Assembly (NCBI GenBank): GCA_037968515.1
Contig: JBBKVQ010000026.1
Span: 1 to 11,740, forward strand
Direction of reading: 5' to 3'
DNA from: JBFFMO01 sp037968515
Lineage (GTDB): Bacteria > Myxococcota_A > Bradymonadia > Bradymonadales > Bradymonadaceae
DNA length: 11,740 nt
The translations under genes and the position numbers were made by a program. Under the pieces are notes generated by a model that did not search any database, was not told the origin of the DNA, and saw only the letters and a program-made list of their open reading frames with translations. Below, piece by piece: positions 6,966 to 11,740 of the stretch. Every line of letters starts with the position of its first letter. Positions within the stretch are counted from its first letter, which is position 1.

Positions 6966-7098
6966 GGTGTCTCCTCAGCGTACCTTTCATACTAAACAAC
7001 GCATCAGAGAAAAAAAAGATTTCAATTCGTTGCGATTGTTTTGTGAAACCTCCAAGGTCGGGGGACAATCCCACCTATACAGTTGATCTGGAGTTAGA
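6966..7098. promoter_or_regulatory. Divergent intergenic region between the membrane-protein and outer-membrane-protein genes
   Basis: This 133-bp gap holds the start signals of two divergent genes. On the minus strand AGGAG (6975-6971) precedes the membrane-protein ATG, and a TAGTAT sequence (6994-6989) is a weak -10 candidate without a convincing -35. An A-tract of eight (7010-7017) sits in the middle and would be expected to bend or stiffen the DNA. On the plus strand a candidate promoter and a GGAG ribosome-binding site (7090-7093) precede the ATG at 7099. No gene or clear long palindrome is seen here. Confidence 0.55.
7041..7069 (+). promoter_or_regulatory. Candidate sigma70-like promoter of the outer-membrane protein-kinase operon
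   Basis: TTGTGA (7041-7046) and GACAAT (7064-7069) each match the -35 and -10 consensus at four of six positions and are separated by exactly 17 bp. The predicted start near 7076 would leave a leader of about 23 bases carrying GGAG (7090-7093) before the ATG at 7099. A competing TATACA (7076-7081) has no -35 partner at normal spacing. Confidence 0.4.
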
Positions 7099-8106
7099 AT
7101 GAGAAATTTGCTCGCCTCGGTATTGGGGCTATCGGTGATCGCTATCAGCGGAAGCGCTTTTGCTTCGCCGTGGACCCTGCCAAAAGACGATCTGTCGCTC
7201 TCGTTGGGCTTTGATTTCCAGTTGGCGACAGAAGAATTTCAAGGCGATGGCAGCCGTCGAGAGTTTCCGCTCGACGGGGAGTTCACCTCGCAGACACTTG
7301 GGATCGGCCTTCGTTACGGCTTCACAGATCGGCTTGAACTCGAGATCGACTTCGCGCTCAAATCCGTGGCTTACAAAGCCGATCCGGTTGTGCTCCGACT
7401 GCCCACCGACACGGTGGACCTGCAGGGCGCTCGAGACGCCGTGTACGACTTTTCTGATAGTGCTGTGGGCATGGGCGACATCATTTTGTCGGCAAGATAC
7501 AACCTGTATCGTCGGCCCATGGGAGTGATTTCGACCGAAACTCGCGCTAAACTTCCGGGGGGTTACCGTGCTCCCGGGCAGACTTTTAGCACCCCGGACA
7601 ATCCAAATCCCAACGCACAGGAAGACGACGTGACGCTCGGGGATGGTCAAACCGACCTTGAACAGTCGCTCCTTTTTGGCGGTTATATCCCAGCAACTCG
7701 AACGTTTGCTCGTGCAGGGGTGGGTGTGCGCCTGCGCTTCGGTGCGCCGGGCCACCAACTCATCGGCGATGCGAAGGTGGGGCAGTTTTTGGGCAAGAGT
7801 TTTGTGCTCTTTGGCGGGGTTAGAGGCGCGTTCACTGTGATCGAAGGCGAAACGCTCGGAAAAACCTTCGTTGTGACCCGCAACAACGTGACCTCCCAGA
7901 ATATCCGAGACTCAGATATCCGTCAGGATTTGCTCTCGCTCGACAAAGATTTTGTGCAAACCGAAGGCGGGCTACTGTTCATTCTGTCGGGAGACGCCGA
8001 AATGCAGGTCGTGTACAGTTATATTCCCTTCGGAAAGAATATTTCAGCCATCCACTCTGTTTCGGTTGGTACCACGATCAGAATCCCTGAACTCACTGGC
8101 AATTAA
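7099..8106 (+). CDS. Putative outer-membrane beta-barrel protein
   Basis: This is a 335-residue exported protein. The signal peptide is clear: MRN, a hydrophobic core LLASVLGLSVIAIS, then the AFA cleavage site (20-22), leaving Ser23 as first mature residue. The mature part alternates short amphipathic strands with polar turns, for example 'LSLSLGFDFQLATEEF', 'TLGIGLRYGFTDRLELEIDF', 'GDIILSARYNLYRRP', 'ARAGVGVRLRFGAP', 'FVLFGGVRGAFTV' and 'AEMQVVYSYIP'. This is the pattern of an outer-membrane barrel with about 10-14 strands. Asp/Gly/Pro-rich stretches (about residues 154-180) look like outer loops. It resembles the broad 'putative transporter' barrel proteins, but I cannot name a family or substrate. 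The last residues (PELTGN) lack the usual C-terminal aromatic, so the final strand may end earlier. GGAG five bases before the ATG supports the start. The kinase gene follows 11 bp downstream, so the two are probably co-transcribed. Confidence 0.75.
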   Translation: MRNLLASVLGLSVIAISGSAFASPWTLPKDDLSLSLGFDFQLATEEFQGDGSRREFPLDGEFTSQTLGIGLRYGFTDRLELEIDFALKSVAYKADPVVLRLPTDTVDLQGARDAVYDFSDSAVGMGDIILSARYNLYRRPMGVISTETRAKLPGGYRAPGQTFSTPDNPNPNAQEDDVTLGDGQTDLEQSLLFGGYIPATRTFARAGVGVRLRFGAPGHQLIGDAKVGQFLGKSFVLFGGVRGAFTVIEGETLGKTFVVTRNNVTSQNIRDSDIRQDLLSLDKDFVQTEGGLLFILSGDAEMQVVYSYIPFGKNISAIHSVSVGTTIRIPELTGN

Positions 8107-8117
8107 CTTAAAAACTT

Positions 8118-9710
8118 ATGACCACTGACACAGACCGACGAACAGCTCCCTTGGACTTGGGGACTAGGTACGTTTTTGAACGCGTCCTGGGCCGTGGGGG
8201 TATGGGCGTTGTGCTGCGTGCTCAAGATACCCTGCTTAATCGCCTTGTTGCCGTGAAGCTGCTAAGCGACGAACTCGCGGACAACCCCGAGGCTCAGCAG
8301 ATTTTCCTGACCGAAAGTCGGGCTCTCGCAACCCTCTCTCACCCGAACCTTGTTGGCATCTTTGATGTCACCGAGATCGACGGTCGGGCGATGATGGTGT
8401 TTGAGTACGTGGAAGGCGAAACGCTAGAACAGCTTTTAAAGAAGGGCGGGCAATTTGACGAAGCTGAGGCTTTGCGCGTCGCGATAGAACTGACCTTTGC
8501 GATCGAATATCTTCACGGCAAGAACGTGATTCATCGTGACCTCAAGCCCGCCAATGTGATGGTGCAGCCTGACGGAAAAGTCCGGCTGATCGATTTTGGT
8601 TTGGCTCGGTCGCTCGAGGACATTGCCGAGCGTGGCACGCGGCTGCGCGGTTCACCCGCTTACATGGCCCCCGAACAAGTTATGGGTGAGGCGCTTGGTC
8701 ATCATACCGACTTGTATGCCCTGGGAATGACGCTTTTTGAGATTTTGGCGGCTCGGCTACCCTTTGAAACAGGCGATATGTCGTTTGCGCAGGTCCACCG
8801 CCATCCTCCATCGTTGGGAACACTTCGTGATGGCTTGCATCCGGATCTGGTGATCATCGTCGATCGATGCATCTGCAAATCACGGAGCGACCGCCCGCCG
8901 TCGGCCCTTGAGGTTCGGAAGATTCTCACAACAATCGCAACGGATGTAGCAGCCGGCGTGCGCCCGACTCAGTCGAGGTTGACTGCGGTATTAACGAATG
9001 TTGATTTCAGTACCGCGGCCGAGGACTTGTCTCGAAACAAGGGGCTCGTGGGGCTTCTCGCTGGCATTACTGCCGTTTTCATTCTGGTGCTTGTGGTCGT
9101 CTTGATGTTCCTCAAAATGATTCCAATGCCTGGTGCCGACGCGCCAAAAGAAAGCGTCGCCGTGATTGAGGAGGTGCCAAAGACTGTGCTCAAGGCAACT
9201 GAAGTCCCGGTAAACAACACAGTTGTTCTCGACACAGTGCTTTCCGATGGGATTCCGCCAACGAAGTTGGAGGTCCAAAACGGGATTCAAGCCGCCGAGA
9301 CCGCTTCGGATGTGGTGGCGGCCGTGGTCGACGAACTTCCCGTTCGCACGAACATACGCAAGATCTCTCCTCGTCCCACCGAACCTAAGGTGGCCGAGGC
9401 ACCCGTGGCTGCTGTCGAAGCTCCCAAGCCTGTCATAGAAAACCCTGTTGGGGAGCCAGAAACCTTCCAGCCGACAAAGTTTGGCTCTACGAGCGCCCTA
9501 GTTTCTGCCGAAGAGAAAAAGGCAGCGGAACAGAAAGAAGCAGCCGAACAGAAAAAAGCAGCGGAAGCAAAAGCTGCGCTGGCGGCCAGAGCGCAAGCCG
9601 AGGCTAGGGCGAAAGCCGATGCGCTGCTTAAAGAAAAGCAGCGGCTGGAAGCGGCTAAAAAGAAAGCCGCCGAAAAACCCGAAAAAGTTGCTCCCCCGGT
9701 CAGCTTTTAG
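8118..9710 (+). CDS. Membrane-anchored eukaryotic-like Ser/Thr protein kinase with TolA-like tail
   Basis: This is a Hanks-type kinase of 530 residues, predicted to be inner-membrane with a cytoplasmic catalytic domain. All key motifs are intact: Gly-rich loop GRGGMG (25-30), ATP-anchoring Lys47 in VAVK, helix-C Glu66, catalytic loop HRDLKPAN (139-146), DFG (159-161), GSPAYMAPE (178-186) and DLYALG (198-203). It should therefore be an active RD-type kinase. One membrane helix lies at about 309-332 (LVGLLAGITAVFILVLVVVL). The roughly 198 residues beyond it are probably periplasmic. They are Val/Pro/Glu-rich first, then Ala/Lys/Glu-rich and coiled-coil-like, as in TolA. No PASTA, TPR, WD40 or other sensor domain is visible. 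No good Shine-Dalgarno sequence precedes the ATG (ACTTAAAAACTT), so translation may depend on the upstream gene 11 bp away. The stop codon lies in the loop of the terminator hairpin. Substrates are unknown. Confidence 0.93.
   Translation: MTTDTDRRTAPLDLGTRYVFERVLGRGGMGVVLRAQDTLLNRLVAVKLLSDELADNPEAQQIFLTESRALATLSHPNLVGIFDVTEIDGRAMMVFEYVEGETLEQLLKKGGQFDEAEALRVAIELTFAIEYLHGKNVIHRDLKPANVMVQPDGKVRLIDFGLARSLEDIAERGTRLRGSPAYMAPEQVMGEALGHHTDLYALGMTLFEILAARLPFETGDMSFAQVHRHPPSLGTLRDGLHPDLVIIVDRCICKSRSDRPPSALEVRKILTTIATDVAAGVRPTQSRLTAVLTNVDFSTAAEDLSRNKGLVGLLAGITAVFILVLVVVLMFLKMIPMPGADAPKESVAVIEEVPKTVLKATEVPVNNTVVLDTVLSDGIPPTKLEVQNGIQAAETASDVVAAVVDELPVRTNIRKISPRPTEPKVAEAPVAAVEAPKPVIENPVGEPETFQPTKFGSTSALVSAEEKKAAEQKEAAEQKKAAEAKAALAARAQAEARAKADALLKEKQRLEAAKKKAAEKPEKVAPPVSF
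9522..9575 (+). repeat. Three 18-bp tandem units in the kinase tail
   Basis: Three codon-aligned 18-bp units (9522-9539, 9540-9557, 9558-9575) encode AAEQKE, AAEQKK and AAEAKA, residues 469-486 of the kinase. The first two differ at only a few bases and the third is more diverged. They sit in a longer Ala/Lys/Glu-rich stretch (about 465-525) expected to form a single long helix. Such units can change number by slippage and so alter tail length. Confidence 0.65.
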
Positions 9711-9723
9711 CCAACCGGGGAGC
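9690..9723. terminator. Bidirectional intrinsic terminator shared by the kinase gene and clpA
   Basis: The arm GCTCCCCCGGT (9690-9700) pairs with ACCGGGGAGC (9714-9723), leaving one bulged C. Inside the loop, GCT (9703-9705) can pair with AGC (9709-9711). Reading toward lower coordinates, after the clpA stop at 9731, the stem is followed by a CTTTTTC tract (9685-9680 side), so it looks like a good terminator for clpA. In the plus direction only TTT follows, so it is weaker for the kinase. The 5' arm codes for the last kinase residues and the kinase stop TAG (9708-9710) lies in the loop. Confidence 0.7.
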
Positions 9724-9730
9724 TTTCAAA

Positions 9731-11740
9731 TCAAGCGTCGTCGTCATCTGACTCGGGAGAATCGGTCTCGAAGGTGAAGACCAACTTGTCGTCTTCGACG
9801 TCGGTCATTGCGATTCCACCGTTTTCCAGCGCACCAAAGAGTATTTCATTGGCCAACGGCTGTTTGATGGTCTCCTGGATAATGCGCGACAGAGGACGTG
9901 CGCCAAGTTTTTCATCGTAACCACGGACAGCCAACCATTCCCGTGCTTTGGGGCTGATCTCGACGCGAACTCCGCGCTCCGAAAGTTGTTTGTCCAATTC
10001 GATGATGAACTTGTCGACGATCTTGCCCATCACTTCGGGGCGAAGTGGGTTGAACATGACGATTCCATCGAGTCGATTGCGAAACTCGGGTGGGAACATC
10101 TTTTCAATCGCGTTCTTGCCTCGGCTCACATCGACAGTCTTGCCAAATCCAACCACGTTGGCGGCCATCTCTTGGGCCCCGGCGTTGCTGGTCATGATGA
10201 TGATGGTGTTGCGGAAATCGGTCTCTCGCCCGTTGTTATCTGTGAGCCGCGCGGCATCCATCACTTGCAGCAATATGTTCAGGATATCCGGGTGAGCCTT
10301 TTCGATCTCATCCAACAAGATCACCGCATGAGGTGAGCGCCGAACGGTCTCGGTGAGTTGTCCGCCTTGATCGTAGCCAACATAGCCGGGTGGGGCGCCA
10401 ATCAAGCGGCTGACTGCGTGGCGTTCCATGTATTCTGACATGTCAAAACGCACAAATTGAATGCCCAAGGCCAGTGCCAACTGTTTTGCGACCTCGGTTT
10501 TTCCGACTCCGGTCGGGCCCGCAAATATAAATGAACCGACGGGTTTATCGGGACGAGTCAGCCCGGCACGAGACATCTTAACCGCTGTCACGACTGCATC
10601 GATCGCGGCCTCTTGGTCATAGACGGCTTTTTTCATTGCGGCATCGAGTTCCGACAGACGTTCCTTGTCGCTTCCCTCGACCGCAATTTCAGGAATCCGT
10701 GCGATTTTGGCCACGACGCGCTCGATTTCAGCCACGTCAATGATGCGGTCGTTCGCATCAGTGCGATTGATTTTATGCCGCGAACCCGCTTCGTCGATCA
10801 CATCGATCGCCTTATCCGGGTTGGCTTTATCGCGAATATGTTTGTCCGCAAGCTGCGCTGCAGATTCCAAAGCTTCGTCGGTGTAAGTGACACCGTGGAA
10901 GTCTTCATAATATTTGCGCAGACCTTTCAGGATGTCTTTCGTTTCATCGAGAGTCGGCTCAGGCACGTCGATTTTCTGGAACCGCCGAGCAAGCGCGCGG
11001 TCCTTATCGAAGGACCGTCGGAACTCATCGTGAGTGGTTGCGCCAATGCAACGGAGTTTACCCGATGCCAGCGACGGTTTGAGTAGATTCGACGCATCCA
11101 TCGTTCCACCCGAGGTCGCGCCAGCGCCGACGATCGTGTGGATCTCATCGATGAAAAGAATCGAGTTTTCTTCAGATTCGAGTGCCTTCAAAACGGCTTT
11201 TAACCGTTCTTCGAATTGTCCGCGGAACTTGGTGCCAGCGAGCATGCCGCCAAGGTCCAGTGACCAAACCGTCGCGGCTCGCAGGATCTCGGGGACTTCT
11301 CCGCGCGAGATACGCCAAGCTAGACCTTCGGCGATTGCCGTTTTACCAACGCCAGCTTCTCCGACTAGGATTGGGTTGTTTTTTCGGCGTCGTCCAAGCA
11401 CCTGGATCGTTCTTTCCAGCTCAAGTTCCCGGCCGATGAGCGGGTCGATATCCCCAGCCGTGGCGCGCTCAACCAGATTCGAACAAAATTGTTCTAGCGG
11501 ATTTCCGCGGACGTCGTCCTCGTCATCCTCAGTGAAGCTCGGTCCATCCCAGGCATCGTCGTCCCCGGCGTCTTTCTCTACTCCGTGCGAAATGTATTGA
11601 ACAACATCGAGCCGCGAAGCTCCATGTTTTTCAAGGAAATACACTGCAAACGAGTCCTGCTCTGAAAACAAAGCCACGAGGACGTTTCCACCGTCGACTT
11701 CGTCTTTTCCGCTCGACTGAACGTGCAAAATCGCGCGCTG
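9731..11740 (-). CDS. clpA: ATP-dependent Clp protease ATP-binding subunit ClpA, N terminus beyond the window
   Basis: ClpA is the AAA+ unfoldase that feeds proteins to the ClpP peptidase, often with the adaptor ClpS. The visible 669 residues start with QRAILHVQSSG, inside the N domain. By alignment from memory with E. coli ClpA (758 residues), about 88 residues are missing. The TTG at 11728 is an internal Leu codon, not a start. Fragment numbering: end of the N domain at about 54, acidic linker (56-77), first AAA+ with GEAGVGKT (127-134) and IDEIH (197-201), second AAA+ with GPTGVGKT (408-415) and LLDEIEK (475-481). The ClpB-type middle coiled coil is absent, which separates it from ClpB. 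The ClpP-docking loop reads VGF (530-532) where E. coli has IGL. The C terminus ends in an acidic ESDDDDA. A ClpS gene would commonly lie just upstream, outside the window. The gene converges on the kinase gene. Confidence 0.96.
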   Translation of the reverse strand, partial: QRAILHVQSSGKDEVDGGNVLVALFSEQDSFAVYFLEKHGASRLDVVQYISHGVEKDAGDDDAWDGPSFTEDDEDDVRGNPLEQFCSNLVERATAGDIDPLIGRELELERTIQVLGRRRKNNPILVGEAGVGKTAIAEGLAWRISRGEVPEILRAATVWSLDLGGMLAGTKFRGQFEERLKAVLKALESEENSILFIDEIHTIVGAGATSGGTMDASNLLKPSLASGKLRCIGATTHDEFRRSFDKDRALARRFQKIDVPEPTLDETKDILKGLRKYYEDFHGVTYTDEALESAAQLADKHIRDKANPDKAIDVIDEAGSRHKINRTDANDRIIDVAEIERVVAKIARIPEIAVEGSDKERLSELDAAMKKAVYDQEAAIDAVVTAVKMSRAGLTRPDKPVGSFIFAGPTGVGKTEVAKQLALALGIQFVRFDMSEYMERHAVSRLIGAPPGYVGYDQGGQLTETVRRSPHAVILLDEIEKAHPDILNILLQVMDAARLTDNNGRETDFRNTIIIMTSNAGAQEMAANVVGFGKTVDVSRGKNAIEKMFPPEFRNRLDGIVMFNPLRPEVMGKIVDKFIIELDKQLSERGVRVEISPKAREWLAVRGYDEKLGARPLSRIIQETIKQPLANEILFGALENGGIAMTDVEDDKLVFTFETDSPESDDDDA

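Noticed and set aside
6202..7074. 290-codon minus-strand frame overlapping the membrane-protein gene and the end of hrpB
   Set aside because: The other frame (6327-6965) gives a coherent membrane protein with a good ribosome-binding site. This frame is Arg/Ser/Cys-rich without segments of normal hydrophobicity and covers the divergent promoter region.
7129..7758. 209-codon minus-strand frame inside the outer-membrane protein gene
   Set aside because: It is antisense to a gene with a clear signal peptide and strand pattern. No ribosome-binding site or domain was found.
11034..11600. 188-codon plus-strand frame antisense to clpA
   Set aside because: It is Ser/Pro/Arg-rich and opposite highly conserved AAA+ coding sequence, so it is a shadow frame.
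11726..11728. TTG at 11728 as a clpA start codon
   Set aside because: The frame stays open to the window edge and the preceding codons (Gln-Arg-Ala-Ile) continue the conserved N domain, so this is an internal leucine.
1..11740. Mobile element, CRISPR array or phage island
   Set aside because: No transposase, integrase, direct-repeat array, tRNA-flanked boundary or sharp change in base composition was seen. Gene packing and codon use look uniform by eye.

Overview
The window looks like chromosomal DNA of a Gram-negative bacterium of moderately high GC content. The evidence is a signal-peptide-bearing putative outer-membrane protein, a ClpA-type unfoldase, an HrpB helicase, and a non-flagellar type III secretion (T3SS) ATPase module together with a eukaryotic-like Ser/Thr kinase. 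This mix fits the deltaproteobacterial lineages (Myxococcota/Bdellovibrionota type) best, but that placement is an inference from gene content only. No tRNA, rRNA, CRISPR array, insertion sequence or phage gene is visible.

Region 1 (1-2601, + strand) is the end of a T3SS operon: sctL (cut by the left edge), sctN, sctO and a small unrecognised gene. Each start overlaps the previous stop in an ATGA, so the four are tightly translationally coupled. SctL (stator), SctN (hexameric ATPase) and SctO (central stalk) form the cytoplasmic ATPase complex of the injectisome. The rest of the system should lie to the left of the window.

Region 2 (2605-6326, + strand) is a second coupled operon: a Crp/Fnr-type regulator, an unrecognised 216-residue protein, and the DEAH-box helicase HrpB. 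A TATAGT box sits 7 bases before the regulator's ATG, suggesting a leaderless transcript. The internal junctions are ATGA and TTGA overlaps, the latter giving hrpB a TTG start.

Region 3 (6327-6965, - strand) is a small polytopic membrane protein that abuts hrpB tail to tail with no spacer. It is separated from region 4 by a 133-bp divergent intergenic region with a candidate promoter toward region 4.

Region 4 (7099-9710, + strand) is a putative outer-membrane beta-barrel protein followed 11 bp later by a membrane-anchored Ser/Thr kinase. The kinase's outer part is a low-complexity, Ala/Lys/Glu-rich TolA-like tail. A GC-rich hairpin across the kinase stop codon probably serves as a shared terminator for the kinase and the convergent clpA.

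Region 5 (9731-11740, - strand) is clpA, lacking about its first 88 codons, which lie beyond the right edge.

The most unusual items are the regulator/unknown/HrpB operon, the envelope kinase paired with an outer-membrane protein, and the small fourth gene of the T3SS ATPase operon.
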